Shown here piece after piece: positions 43,057 to 52,684 of a stretch of 64,000 nt of DNA (position 1 is its first letter; every line of letters begins with the position of its first letter). The stretch spans positions 1-64,000 of the forward strand of contig JABCZH010000006.1 in the NCBI GenBank assembly GCA_013289795.1, read 5' to 3'. Source of the stretch: Acidobacteriota bacterium (lineage in GTDB: Bacteria > Acidobacteriota > Terriglobia > Terriglobales > Acidobacteriaceae). The translations under genes were made by a program, and so were the position numbers. A model generated the notes under the pieces. That model did no database searches. It was not told the origin of the DNA and saw only the letters and a program-made list of their open reading frames with translations.

Positions 43057-44463
43057 ATGACTGTGAACAATTCTCATTCCGATGCGTTGGTCTTTTTCGG
43101 TGCGACCGGGGATCTTGCCTATAAGAAAATATTCCCCGCGTTGCAGGCAATGTTGAAGCGCGGTCACCTCAACGTGCCGGTAATCGGTGTTGCCAAGGCC
43201 GGTTGGAACCTGGAGCAACTGAAGGCGCGGGCGTACGACAGCCTGGAGAAGCACGGCGGCGTGGACCAGGCCGCGTTCGAGAAACTCTCCAGCTTGCTCC
43301 GCTACGTGGATGGAGACTACCAGGACGCGGAAACTTTCAAAGCGCTGGGCAGGGAACTGAAAACGGCGCAGCGGCCGGCCCACTATCTTGCCATCCCGCC
43401 CACCATGTTCGAAGCGGTGCTCGAACAATTAACCCAGTGCGGTTGCACGACCGACGCCCGCGTCATCGTTGAAAAATCTTTTGGTCACGATCTGGAGTCC
43501 GCGCGACATCTGAATCAGGTTCTCCTTCGGAAGTTCGATGAATCCTCAATTTTCCGAATCGATCATTACCTGGGGAAGCGGCCGGTACACAACATGGTCG
43601 TTTTCCGATTTACCAACGCCTTCATGGAGGCGTTCTGGAACCGCAACTACATCGAGAGCGTCCAAATCACCATGGCGGAGGATTTCGGCGTCCAGGGCCG
43701 CGGCGGCTTCTACGACCAGACCGGAACCATCCGCGACGTCGTCCAGAACCATTTGTTTCAGGTTCTATGCAATCTGGCGATGGAAGCTCCGGTGAGAATG
43801 GACAGCGAGTCCATCCGCGACGAGAAAGTGAAGGTCCTTAAGGCGATTCCGGCGCTGGAAGAAAAGAATATTGTGCGCGGCCAGTTTCGCGGGTACCTCG
43901 ACGAGAAAGGCGTGGCTCCAAACTCGAAGGTGGAGACCTTCGCCGCACTCCGGCTGGACGTCAATTCCTGGCGCTGGCAGGGAGTTCCGTTCTACATCCG
44001 GGCGGGGAAATCTCTGCCGGTAACCTCCACGGAAATCCTCTGCCGGCTGCGAAAGCCTCCCACCGTAATCCCCGCGGATGCGCTGCAATCGAATTATCTA
44101 CGGTTCCGGATCAGCCCGGATGTGGGAATCGCCATGGGCATGATGGTCATGGCTCCAGGCGAGAAATTGGTCGGCCAGTCAGCGGAGATGATCGCAAGCC
44201 AGCATCCCGACGCGGAGGAAATGGATGCCTACGAACGCGTATTGGGAGATGCCATGGCTGGGGGCGCCACTCTGTTCGCACGGGAAGACTACGTAGAAGA
44301 AGCGTGGCGAATCGTGGATCTGGTGCTGAAGAAAGGAACTCCCGTCTATCCCTACGAGCCCAAGAGCTGGGGGCCGAAAGAAGTCGAGAGGGTGGCGCCG
44401 CCGGGCGGATGGCACGACCCTGTTGTTCGACACGAGCCTTCAGTCGCCACCAAAGCCGCCTGA
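43057..44463 (+). CDS. zwf: Glucose-6-phosphate 1-dehydrogenase
   Basis: A 468-residue enzyme catalysing the first oxidative step of the pentose-phosphate pathway. The coenzyme fingerprint is VFFGATGDLAYKKIFPAL, and the active-site motif RIDHYLGKRPVHN is near residue 170. ATG at 43057 lies four bases after the gnd stop; the pgl start follows within 10 bases. These three genes are intact, closely spaced and in the same direction, so they form the functional core of the region. Confidence 0.95.
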   Translation: MTVNNSHSDALVFFGATGDLAYKKIFPALQAMLKRGHLNVPVIGVAKAGWNLEQLKARAYDSLEKHGGVDQAAFEKLSSLLRYVDGDYQDAETFKALGRELKTAQRPAHYLAIPPTMFEAVLEQLTQCGCTTDARVIVEKSFGHDLESARHLNQVLLRKFDESSIFRIDHYLGKRPVHNMVVFRFTNAFMEAFWNRNYIESVQITMAEDFGVQGRGGFYDQTGTIRDVVQNHLFQVLCNLAMEAPVRMDSESIRDEKVKVLKAIPALEEKNIVRGQFRGYLDEKGVAPNSKVETFAALRLDVNSWRWQGVPFYIRAGKSLPVTSTEILCRLRKPPTVIPADALQSNYLRFRISPDVGIAMGMMVMAPGEKLVGQSAEMIASQHPDAEEMDAYERVLGDAMAGGATLFAREDYVEEAWRIVDLVLKKGTPVYPYEPKSWGPKEVERVAPPGGWHDPVVRHEPSVATKAA

Positions 44464-44472
44464 GGAGAAGCC

Positions 44473-45165
44473 ATGAAGATCGAAGTCTATTCCGATGACG
44501 AATCCACCGCTCGAGCGGCTGCAAAGTATATTGCCGCGGAGGCCAGAGCCGCCGTCGCTGCGCGTGGTCGTTTCGTGATGGCGGTTAGTGGGGGTCGCAC
44601 TCCATGGATCATGCTTCGCGCACTCGCCACGGAACTTCTCCCCTGGGAGCACATTCATGTGGTGCAGGTGGACGAACGCGTTGCGCCGGCGGGGGATTCC
44701 GATCGAAACCTCACGCATCTTCTGGAATCACTCGCTCACTCTCCGATTCGTCCCGAGCAGATCCACACCATGCCGGTGGAATCGCCCGACCTGGAAGCGG
44801 GAGTCGCGCAGTATGCCGCAACCTTGCGTGATATCGCCGGATCTCCGCCGGTCCTGGACCTGATCCACCTGGGTCTGGGGCCGGACGGGCACACCGCTTC
44901 GTTGGTACCTGGAGATCCGGTTCTCAACGTCATCGATACCGACGTAGCTCTGACGGGTGAGTACCAGCACAGGCGGCGGATGACACTGACGTATCCCTTG
45001 ATCAATCGCGCCCGCCAGATCTTGTGGTTGGCCACGGGCAGTGAGAAAGCCAGCATGCTCAGCCGCCTGCGCCAGGGTGATCTGTCGATCCCGGCCGGGA
45101 AGATTAGCCAGGAACGGGCGGTGATCTTCGCCGATCAAGCGGCAACCGAAGGCATGGCAGCCTAG
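44473..45165 (+). CDS. pgl: 6-phosphogluconolactonase (DevB type)
   Basis: A 230-residue lactonase linking the G6PD and 6PGDH reactions. Motifs are the phosphate-binding VSGGRTPWIMLRAL, HVVQVDERVAP with DSDRN, and LGLGPDGHTASLVPG. ATG at 44473 follows GAGGAGAAGCC. Length and motifs are typical. It closes the gnd-zwf-pgl operon; the next gene, budA, is convergent and starts its 3' end 15 bases away. Confidence 0.93.
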   Translation: MKIEVYSDDESTARAAAKYIAAEARAAVAARGRFVMAVSGGRTPWIMLRALATELLPWEHIHVVQVDERVAPAGDSDRNLTHLLESLAHSPIRPEQIHTMPVESPDLEAGVAQYAATLRDIAGSPPVLDLIHLGLGPDGHTASLVPGDPVLNVIDTDVALTGEYQHRRRMTLTYPLINRARQILWLATGSEKASMLSRLRQGDLSIPAGKISQERAVIFADQAATEGMAA

Positions 45166-45179
45166 TTAGGCAAAACAGG

Positions 45180-45962
45180 TTATCCCTCCGCCGCCTTGAT
45201 TTTCTGGTTCAGCGCCTGATCCTCGAAATTCGTCTTCAGGAATTCTGTCGAGGTAGGTAATTCCACCCGAAGGTTATGGACTGTGCAAACCTGCACTTTA
45301 CCGGCACGAAGTCGGTAGTCTAGCGCGTGTCCTCCGGCCTGTTTATCCTGGCGCAGAAAATGCAGATGAAACCCCGCTACACCGATACCTTGGGCATAAG
45401 CCGGAGAACGAAAGCCCGCCAAGGTCCCCTCCACATTGGTGAAGACTTTCTCCGCTTGATGTTTCGTAGCCTCCGTGAGCGGAGGAAACGGCCTGGCCTG
45501 GCGCTGCACGGTTCGCGTGCGGACTTCATCGAAGATGCCGTCGACTCTTACGGCGTTGAAGAGGTTGGCATCCGTCGCCTTCTCAATCATCGCCAATAGC
45601 TCGCTCTTCGTCATCTGGTTCGCCACTTCCAACTCCTGCTCGGGTTGGAAAAATGTAACCACTGCGAACGGCGTCTTTTGGTCGCCGGTGACGGGACGAG
45701 CGGACCCGTCCCAGCGAAGCTGGTAGAACGCCCCGTCAAAGCCGACCATCTCACCATCGAGGTCATTGAACGTGCCAAGTCCGAAGTCGCCATATTTCCG
45801 AATCTGCCCGTATGTCGCCTCACCGTCGTAAATCCCGGCCATCAAAGCGGACATCAAGGAGGTTTGATACAGCTCTCCCGCGCGACGATCATTGCTGCCT
45901 GACACGTGGTGCCATGTTGGCTGGATCATTGCGAGTGAGCCGAATGCGGGTGAATTCTCCAT
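45180..45962 (-). CDS. budA: Alpha-acetolactate decarboxylase
   Basis: A 260-residue intact gene for the zinc enzyme turning acetolactate into acetoin. Recognisable are YQTSLMSALMAGIYDGEATYGQIRKYGDFGLGTF, LDGEMVGFDGAFYQL, and the zinc site in GIGVAGFHLHFLRQDKQAGGH. ATG at 45962 lies nine bases downstream of the alsS remnant's stop, the usual alsS-alsD order. Its partner synthase is broken, so this enzyme may be orphaned unless another acetolactate source exists. Confidence 0.9.
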   Translation of the reverse strand: MENSPAFGSLAMIQPTWHHVSGSNDRRAGELYQTSLMSALMAGIYDGEATYGQIRKYGDFGLGTFNDLDGEMVGFDGAFYQLRWDGSARPVTGDQKTPFAVVTFFQPEQELEVANQMTKSELLAMIEKATDANLFNAVRVDGIFDEVRTRTVQRQARPFPPLTEATKHQAEKVFTNVEGTLAGFRSPAYAQGIGVAGFHLHFLRQDKQAGGHALDYRLRAGKVQVCTVHNLRVELPTSTEFLKTNFEDQALNQKIKAAEG

Positions 45963-45971
45963 GCCATCCTC

Positions 45972-46853
45972 TCAATTCCACGCTTCGGGAATCACGTGTT
46001 GGCCAATCTCCACGTTCCTGCTGTAGTCCGTCGGAATGTCTACTACTACCACTCCGGGAGTTTCGAGCGCTTTTCGTAAAACCGCTTGCAGCTCATCCGG
46101 CCGGTTGACCCTCAAACCCACGCACCCGAGGCTCTCCGCGTACTTCACGAGATCCGGGTTTCCGAAATCAGTGCCTGAAGTGCGCCCGTAGATAAGCTGC
46201 TGCTGAAACGCCACCATGTTGTACCCGCCATCGCGAAAGACAAGGACGGTAATGTTGAGCTTCGACCGAACCGCCGTTTCCAGTTCCATTGACGAATAGA
46301 GAAAGCCCCCATCGCCCACGACCGCCACCACCTTCTTAGTGGGGTAAGTTAGACTCGCCGCCATGGCCCACGGAATACCGACTCCCAGAGTTTGCTGCCC
46401 GTTGCTGAACAAAAGTTTGCGTGGTTCAAACTCGAAGAAGTGACGCGCCATCCAAATGTGATGCGACCCCATATCGCACGCGATAATCGTGTCATCATCG
46501 ACCAGGCTGCGCAGAGTCAGCACTGTGCTGGAGGGGATGAACCGATCCATTTGATTTCGGAGCAGGTGGGTTTTGCAGGGCTTTCCACTCCGCCTGAATC
46601 GCCTGCAGCTCAGGCCCGGCCGAGAATGAATGCTCCTCCAAAGCGGAGGCCAGCGCACACACGGTCTGTGGAATTGCTCCGCGAAGCTCAAGTTCCGGTT
46701 GGTAGCGGTTATCGATGTCGCAAGGCAAACTATCGACATGAATGATAGTGCGCGCGTTGCCAACATTCCAGAAACTCGGGTCGTACTCGACCGGATCGTA
46801 CCCGACGGTTAGTACCAGGTCCGTCCAGTTTTTTCTGGACAGGGGACCGATCG
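45972..46853 (-). pseudogene. alsS: Acetolactate synthase (alsS) remnant, C-terminal half, frameshifted
   Basis: The N-terminal pyrimidine-binding domain is missing. The remnant begins near 46853 with [22 protein letters not shown], runs through [16 protein letters not shown], and changes frame once near 46530. It continues as [31 protein letters not shown] and the TPP-binding [21 protein letters not shown] equivalent, ending normally. Catabolic rather than anabolic type is inferred from the adjacent budA. The missing 5' end abuts the missing 5' end of glgX on the other strand, so the divergent promoter region has been removed. Confidence 0.85.
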
Positions 46854-47988
46854 CTGCATCACGAGTCGGACGCAATCATTTACGAACTTCACGTGAAGGG
46901 TTTTACGAGGAACCCCAACTCGGGCGTCGATCCTTTACGGGCTGGAACCTATGCGGGTCTGGTAGAGAAGATCCCGTATCTGAAAGATCTCGGAATCACG
47001 GTTGTTGAGTTGATGCCGATTTTCCAGCGTGACCCACAGGAAGGGGATTACTGGGGCTACGTGCCGTTGAATTTCTTCGCGCCTCACGCTCAGTACGCGA
47101 GTACTCGCGACGATGACGAGCAACATCTTGAATTCAGAAATATGGTGAAAGCGTTTTATCAGGCGGGAATTGGTGTCGTGCTTGACGTTGTGTACAACCA
47201 CACCTGCGAAGGAGATCACCGGGGGCCCATCTAGCTATAAAGGCTTCGACAGCGCCGGCTATTACATGATCTCCTCTGACCCCGCAAGCCCGTACGCGAA
47301 TTACTCCGGTACCGGCAACACCTTGAATTTTGGCCAGGCCCACGTTCGCCAATTGGTGATGGACAGCCTGCGGTATTGGAAAAAGGAAATGCATGTCGAT
47401 GGCTTCCGCTTCGATCTGGCGTCCGTGTTCAGCCGCAATGAGGACGGATCTCTGAACTGGGGACATGCTCCCATCTTCAGCGAGATCGCGGCCGATCCGG
47501 AGTTGGGCAAGTTACGGTTGATCGCGGAACCATGGGACACCGGCGCTTATCAACTCGGCCGCGGATTCCCCGGCATAACCTGGCTCCAGTGGAACGGACG
47601 ATTCCGGGACGACCTCCGCCGCTTTGTCAAAGGCGGATGCCGGAACGGTCCCTGACCTCATGCGACGCATTTACGGTAGCGACGATTTCTTCCCTGACAG
47701 CCGTGCCGACGCCTATCACGCCTACCAGAGCGTCAACTACGTGACATCTCATGACGGCTTTACCCTCTACGATTTGGTCGCTTATAACCAGAAGCGCAAC
47801 TGGGCGAATGGTGACAACAACCAGGATGGAACTAACGACAAGTACAGCTGGAATTGCGGCCACGAGGGCGACGAAGCCGCGCCCGGCGAAGTCCTTGCTC
47901 TGCGCCGCCGGCAGGCGAAGAATTTCTTCTGCCTGCTGATGCTGTCGAACGGAACTCCGATGTTCCGGGCCGGGGATGAATTCCTTGC
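46848..47988 (+). pseudogene. glgX: Glycogen debranching enzyme (glgX) remnant with two frameshifts
   Basis: The reading starts mid-gene with SDAIIYELHVKGFTRNP and follows the GH13 barrel of GlgX: GTYAGLVEKIPYLKDLGI, WGYVPLNFFAPHAQYAS, LDVVYNHTCEGDH. A two-base loss near 47230 shifts the frame to SYKGFDSAGYY, VDGFRFDLASVF, LIAEPWDTGAYQLG. A one-base gain near 47632 shifts it again to ADAGTVPDLMRRIYGSDD, YVTSHDGFTLYDLV and NGTPMFRAGDEFL, where homology stops. Both the N-terminal domain and the C-terminal part are lost. Confidence 0.85.
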
Positions 47989-48272
47989 GGGGCGTCTTGG
48001 GCCACCAGAAAAATACCCGCGTGTTGCTCGGCGATGTCCAGGATATCGACCCGGTGTCGAAGCGCGTGCTGCTGGCTGATGGAGCGAGTTTCGAATACGA
48101 CTCTCTGATTGTCGCATCCGGCTCAAGCAGTTTTTTACTACGGCCACGATCAGTGGCAGAAATGGGCCCCGGGCCTGAAGAGCCTGGAGGAAGCCACCAC
48201 CATAAGGCACAAAATTCTCTATGCGTTTGAAGTCGCGGAACGCCTCTCCGATCCTGTTCAGCGAAGAGCCGA
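47989..48272 (+). pseudogene. ndh: NADH dehydrogenase (type II, ndh) remnant, internal
   Basis: Directly after the glgX remnant, a new frame reads VLGHQKNTRVLLGDVQDIDP and [12 protein letters not shown]. Within the run of T's near 48130 the frame changes, and [34 protein letters not shown] follow up to about 48272. This is an internal slice of a flavin-dependent Ndh; the FAD-binding N-terminus and the NADH-binding GGGPTGVE region are both missing. The next gene begins at once. Confidence 0.78.
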
Positions 48273-49628
48273 GTGTGCGTGAACGCTTGCGACATGGCTG
48301 AGGAGACCATGCTTGCCAAGGAGGCAGTCGACACATTGGGCGAGATGTTTGGTGCTCGCGTTTTCTCGACCGGCAAGCCCTGGATTGGGAACTCTGAAGA
48401 ATTCGAGCAAGTGGATGAGGCAGGGGATCCGGAACGCGCGGTAGTGGGCTTCAGAAACAGCTGTGTCGTTCCGCTTGCGGGCCGCGACCGCATGCTGGGG
48501 ATTCTTGCTCTCGGCAAGCATGAAGACACTCCTTACACCCGGGATGAAATCGACTTCATGGTGCAGGTGTCGAGCCAGGTAGCCGTTGCGGTTGAGAATA
48601 CACTGGTTTACGGCGAACTGCGAAAGCTGAAAGACAATTTTACCGAGGAGCGGGTCTACCTCGAGGATGAAATCCGCAGCGAGCTGAACTTTGAGGAGAT
48701 CGTGGGCAGAAGTGCAGCACTGCAGCGCGTGCTCCGGCAGGTCGAAGTCGTGGCGCCCACCGATTCGGGCGTATTGATCCAGGGAGAGACGGGTACGGGC
48801 AAAGAATTGATCGCCAGAGCGATCCACAACCTGAGCGATCGACGGGATCGGCCGTTTGTCAAGCTGAACTGTGCCGCCATCCCCTCCGGCTTATTGGAAA
48901 GCGAACTCTTCGGGCACGAAAAGGGTGCGTTCACTGGCGCCATCATGCGCAAGGCCGGCCGGTTCGAGGTTGCAGACAAAGGGACGCTGTTTCTCGACGA
49001 GGTGGGCGACATTCCCCTGGAATTGCAGCCGAAACTGTTGCGGGTCTTGCAGGAGCACGAATTTGAAAGGTTGGGCAGCACGCGCACGCAGCAGGTGGAT
49101 GTGCGCGTGATCGCTGCCACACATCGCGACCTGAGGCAGATGGGGGAAGAAGGGAAGTTCAGAACCGATTTGTTTTACCGATTGCACGTTTTCCCGCTGT
49201 CGGTGCCACCATTGCGCGACCGTCGCGAGGATATACCGATCCTGGTACGCCATTACGTGGACAAGTACGCGAGGCGAATGAACCGGCGCATCGAGACCAT
49301 TCCTTCCCACGCCATGGAGGTCTTTGCAAATTATTCCTGGCCGGGAAACGTTCGCGAATTGCAGAACTTTATTGAACGGGCGGTGATCCTGTCACCGGGG
49401 AGTGTTCTGCGGCCACCGTTAACGGAACTGAAACAGTCATCCCTGCCGAGCGCGAGGTCGAATCTTAGCACCACCGAAGAGGCCGAACGCGATCGGGTCC
49501 TGCAAGCGATTCGGGCGTCCAACTGGGTCATCGGTGGGCCCAACGGCGCCGCGGCACGACTGGGAATGAAACGGACGACCCTGGCGTATCGAATCCGCAA
49601 GCTGAACATCTCCGTTCGTCCGCAGTGA
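48273..49628 (+). CDS. Sigma-54-dependent activator (FhlA-like) with shortened GAF region
   Basis: A 451-residue regulator read from GTG 48273; ATG at 48294 or 48309 is also possible. Residues about 45-115 are the C-terminal part of a GAF domain ([20 protein letters not shown]). The linker [19 protein letters not shown] leads to an AAA+ domain with Walker A GETGTGKE near residue 171, the sigma-54 contact loop GAFTGA, Walker [10 protein letters not shown] and the arginine-finger region. A Fis-type HTH ends the protein ([20 protein letters not shown]). Related activators carry longer sensory domains. Here the 5' end abuts the ndh remnant, so truncation and altered control are likely. Confidence 0.85.
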   Translation: MCVNACDMAEETMLAKEAVDTLGEMFGARVFSTGKPWIGNSEEFEQVDEAGDPERAVVGFRNSCVVPLAGRDRMLGILALGKHEDTPYTRDEIDFMVQVSSQVAVAVENTLVYGELRKLKDNFTEERVYLEDEIRSELNFEEIVGRSAALQRVLRQVEVVAPTDSGVLIQGETGTGKELIARAIHNLSDRRDRPFVKLNCAAIPSGLLESELFGHEKGAFTGAIMRKAGRFEVADKGTLFLDEVGDIPLELQPKLLRVLQEHEFERLGSTRTQQVDVRVIAATHRDLRQMGEEGKFRTDLFYRLHVFPLSVPPLRDRREDIPILVRHYVDKYARRMNRRIETIPSHAMEVFANYSWPGNVRELQNFIERAVILSPGSVLRPPLTELKQSSLPSARSNLSTTEEAERDRVLQAIRASNWVIGGPNGAAARLGMKRTTLAYRIRKLNISVRPQ

Positions 49629-49860
49629 TGGGCGGGTCATCTTAAGGGTCAGGTCGCACGCGGCGTTCGAGCGCCGCACCGGGCCCCCATCTTCTCGGAG
49701 GCTTGTGGCTGCAACTGGGACAACTGGTGTTCGCTTGGGTTGAATGGCCGGTATTGTTCTTAGTTGCCTTTCGACCTGACCGGCAACTTGCCGCAATAGT
49801 TTGTCCTTTGGCGGCGACAACCTGGCAGCGTTCCCATCCCTCCGAGTACAATCGAGCCAC
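49629..49860. other. Intergenic, no gene recognised
   Basis: Between the sigma-54 activator and tRNA-Arg. A GCGGCG/CGCCGC hairpin (49660-49677) without T tract and a TACAAT -10-like box at 49847-49852, nine bases before the tRNA, are the only features seen. Confidence 0.5.
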
Positions 49861-49937
49861 GGCCCCGTAGCTCAGTTGGATAGAGCAGCAGTTTCCTAAA
49901 CTGTTGGTCGGCGGTTCGACTCCGCCCGGGGCCTCCA
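49861..49937 (+). tRNA. tRNA-Arg (anticodon CCT)
   Basis: A complete cloverleaf: acceptor GGCCCCG/CGGGGCC, D stem GCTC/GAGC, anticodon stem GCAGT/ACTGT with loop TTCCTAA (anticodon CCT, reading AGG), and T arm GGCGG-TTCGACT-CCGCC. The CCA end is encoded (49935-49937). No integrase gene or duplicated 3' end is seen nearby. Confidence 0.95.
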
Positions 49938-50206
49938 TGTATGCAACAACTTGCGGGATACGATGGACGCAGCTTACCGCCGCCCCCAGCATACCTCTAA
50001 CGGACTGTAGGCCACCTATATTATTCTGGCTACGGTTCTTGACATCCGCGCTATAATCCTTGACCGACGAGCGGTTTGGGCAGGTTACTGTTTTCGGAGG
50101 CGATAAATCCGATCTCCTCCTCTTCGTCGCCCACCGCTCCCTCTGGCCTGTTCGACGCTACAATCTGAAATCTAAATTGGTCAGAGTGGCGTGTCCAGGA
50201 GGTCGT
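49938..50206 (+). promoter_or_regulatory. Leader region of the propeller-cytochrome gene
   Basis: No gene is seen. TATAAT at 50052-50057 in GCTATAAT is a possible -10 box, giving a leader of about 145 bases; TTGACA at 50039-50044 is too close to serve as its -35. AGGAGG directly precedes the ATG at 50207. Confidence 0.4.
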
Positions 50207-52585
50207 ATGTCGCGCAGCAGACGAGTCCCAGCGATTGTCACCTGTCTCTTAGTGTCGGCCATGCTGTTAGTCCTTGTCCCTGCCACAACCGCCGACGGCC
50301 CGCCGCAAGGCTTTGCGAATTTCGAGCCGGCACAAGTCAACCCCATCCGCCTTTCCGCCGACGGAAACACGCTGTTTGCGGCGAACACGCCGAACAATAC
50401 ATTGTCGGTGTTCGATGTTAGCCGGCCCGACAACCCCAATCTACAGGATGAAATCCCGGTAGGAGTGGGCCCGGTCTCGGTGAATCCGCGGACTCAGGAC
50501 GAAATCTGGGTGGTCAACCAGGTTTCCAATAGCGTGAGTGTAGTCTCAGTGTCGCAGGGCATCGTCACCGACACCATCGCGACCGGGGCCGGCACTGAAC
50601 CTGCGGACGTGGTGTTTGCAGGCAATAATCAGGCCTATGTCAGTTGCTCCCGCAGCAATACCATCGCGGTCTACGATACCAACACGCATGCTCTGATCAG
50701 CAGCCTGCCAGTGTTCGGGGACAGCCCGCGCGCCCTGGCCGTCAGCGCCGATGGCAGCACGGTCTATTCGGCCTTTGCCCTCTCCGGGAACGCCACGACT
50801 ATTATTCCAGCCAGCATTGCGCCACCGCAGCCTCCGCCCACCAATAAGAAGTTGCCTCCGCCGCCACAGGTCGCACTGATCGTCGCAGCCACTGATCCGA
50901 AGTGGACGCAGTACGTCACCTTCCAGATGCCGGATAATGACGTAGTCACCATCCAAACCGGACCGTCTCCTACCGTGGGTGGATATTATTCCGGTGTGGG
51001 TACGATCAACCTGGGTCTGGCGGTAAACCCGGCAACCGGCGACCTGTTCGTAGCCAACACGGATGCCCTGAACCTCACGTTTTTCCTGCCCAATCTGCGC
51101 GGGCACTGGATCAATAGCCGCATGACTCGTATTCAAACCGGGTCCGGCCAGGTGACGCCTTTCGATCTGAATCCGAATATCAACTACAGCATTCTCCCTA
51201 ATCCGGCGGCGCTGAGCACGGCGCTGTCGCAACCCACCAACGTGGTCTTCGATCCCAGCGGCCAATTCATGTACGTGGCAGCCTTCGGAACGGACCGTGT
51301 AGCCCAGGTGGACACCAACGGAAATGTGTTGTCCTTTGTAGAGGTCTCGCTGCCCAGCGGTTCTGGTCCGAACGCAGATCCCAAGAACAAGCGTGGCCCG
51401 AGAGGACTGGCCCTCAACGCAGACGCCCAAATACTGTATTCCCTGAATCGGCTCTCCAACACCATTTCGATTATCGATACCTCGCGGATGAGTGAGTCGG
51501 GCGAGGTCGCAGTGGGGACAGACCCGACGCCGCCAACCGTCGTACAGGGTCGCGGATTCTTGTACGATGCCAAGCTCTCGGGAAACGGCACCGGCGCCTG
51601 CGCATCCTGCCACGTCGACGGAGACATGGACCACCTGGCGTGGAACCTGGGCGATCCCGGCGGCAACATGACCCAGTACATTCAGAACGGCAAGGTATTC
51701 AAGTTCCACCCCATGAAGGGACCCATGACCACGCAAACCCTGCGTGGATTGGAAAACCTGGCCCCGTATCACTGGAGGGGTGATCAACTCAACTTTGCGG
51801 CTTTCAATCCCACTTTCGATAACTTGATGGGCGGTTCCCAGCTTTCCAGTTCGGATATGACGACGTACACCACCTTCGTCAACAGCATTCTGTTCCTGTC
51901 GAACCCGAATCAGAACCTGGATCGCAGCCTTCCCACGTCCTTGGCCGGTGGGAATCCGGTCAAGGGACAAAACGATTTTCTTACCATCCCGGACACCGGC
52001 CCGGGATCCACTTGCAACAATTGCCATACATCGAACCCCGGCCCGGGCAGCGATCGGCTGGTGATCTCCCAGATACCACCGCAGGTGCTGAAGGTCCCGC
52101 ATCTCAGGAATATTTACCAGAAGCAGCTGTACACCCGGCACAATCCCACAAGCATTGACGGTTTCGGATTTGACCATGACGGCACGGTTTCCACCCTAGC
52201 CGACTTTCTATCGCAATCGTTTTTCCAGCACTACAGCAGCCAACAAAAGACCGATATGTCTGCCTACACGCTTTGCTTCGATACCGGCACGGCCCCGGCC
52301 GTGGGTTTCACCATTACCCTGACAGCCGCCAACGTCAACGATCCCACGGAACAAAACTATTGGGCCACGCTCCAGTCGCAGGCGTCGGGCAATATCGATC
52401 TGATCATGCGGGGGACAATCCAGGGGCAGGTTACCGGCTTGTTATACGACCCCAACGACAATACTTACAAAGACGGCCAGCGCCACCATGGGAACCAGTA
52501 TAGTCAGGACGATTTGCAAAATTTCATTCAAAACGGTGACACCATGAGTTTCATGGGCGTGTACCCGGGAACTGGAGCCCCCTAG
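50207..52585 (+). CDS. Secreted YVTN beta-propeller fused to a dihaem cytochrome c domain
   Basis: A 792-residue exported protein. ATG at 50207 follows AGGAGG. A signal peptide (VPAIVTCLLVSAMLLVLVPATTA) leads to a propeller of about 430 residues with YVTN-like blades (RLSADGNTLFAANTPNNTLSVFDV, FMYVAAFGTDRVAQVD). A Pro-rich insert (PPQPPPTNKKLPPPP) interrupts it near residues 206-222. Two haem-c motifs, ACASCH near 465 and CNNCH near 603, resemble MauG/cytochrome c peroxidase-type proteins. It may transfer electrons in the periplasm; the substrate is unknown. The Vgb-like gene follows 99 bases later. Confidence 0.82.
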   Translation: MSRSRRVPAIVTCLLVSAMLLVLVPATTADGPPQGFANFEPAQVNPIRLSADGNTLFAANTPNNTLSVFDVSRPDNPNLQDEIPVGVGPVSVNPRTQDEIWVVNQVSNSVSVVSVSQGIVTDTIATGAGTEPADVVFAGNNQAYVSCSRSNTIAVYDTNTHALISSLPVFGDSPRALAVSADGSTVYSAFALSGNATTIIPASIAPPQPPPTNKKLPPPPQVALIVAATDPKWTQYVTFQMPDNDVVTIQTGPSPTVGGYYSGVGTINLGLAVNPATGDLFVANTDALNLTFFLPNLRGHWINSRMTRIQTGSGQVTPFDLNPNINYSILPNPAALSTALSQPTNVVFDPSGQFMYVAAFGTDRVAQVDTNGNVLSFVEVSLPSGSGPNADPKNKRGPRGLALNADAQILYSLNRLSNTISIIDTSRMSESGEVAVGTDPTPPTVVQGRGFLYDAKLSGNGTGACASCHVDGDMDHLAWNLGDPGGNMTQYIQNGKVFKFHPMKGPMTTQTLRGLENLAPYHWRGDQLNFAAFNPTFDNLMGGSQLSSSDMTTYTTFVNSILFLSNPNQNLDRSLPTSLAGGNPVKGQNDFLTIPDTGPGSTCNNCHTSNPGPGSDRLVISQIPPQVLKVPHLRNIYQKQLYTRHNPTSIDGFGFDHDGTVSTLADFLSQSFFQHYSSQQKTDMSAYTLCFDTGTAPAVGFTITLTAANVNDPTEQNYWATLQSQASGNIDLIMRGTIQGQVTGLLYDPNDNTYKDGQRHHGNQYSQDDLQNFIQNGDTMSFMGVYPGTGAP

Positions 52586-52684
52586 GTTCCTTGTAAGAAG
52601 AGTGGGAGCGGGGAACAGTCAGGAATGCGGGCCGGTTTCGAGGTCAAGTAGGAAATCTCGATAAAATAAGGGGGGAGTTCCGCC

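Noticed and set aside
37222-48272. Explaining all frameshifts as sequencing errors
   Set aside because: Frameshifts fall only in genes that are also truncated, while about 7 kb of interspersed intact genes has none. An assembly artefact at the joints remains possible and is noted in the finding.
49660-49677. Terminator of the sigma-54 activator
   Set aside because: GCGGCG/CGCCGC forms a short stem but there is no T tract and the loop is ordinary; the evidence is too weak to call.
49861-49937. tRNA-Arg as an integration site explaining the disrupted region upstream
   Set aside because: No integrase or transposase is present and no duplicated tRNA 3' end was seen; the remnants belong to ordinary metabolic genes.
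50546-52177. 543-codon open frame antisense to the propeller-cytochrome gene
   Set aside because: It is a shadow of a high-GC coding sequence on the other strand. There is no signal, domain or ribosome site, and the sense gene has clear motifs.
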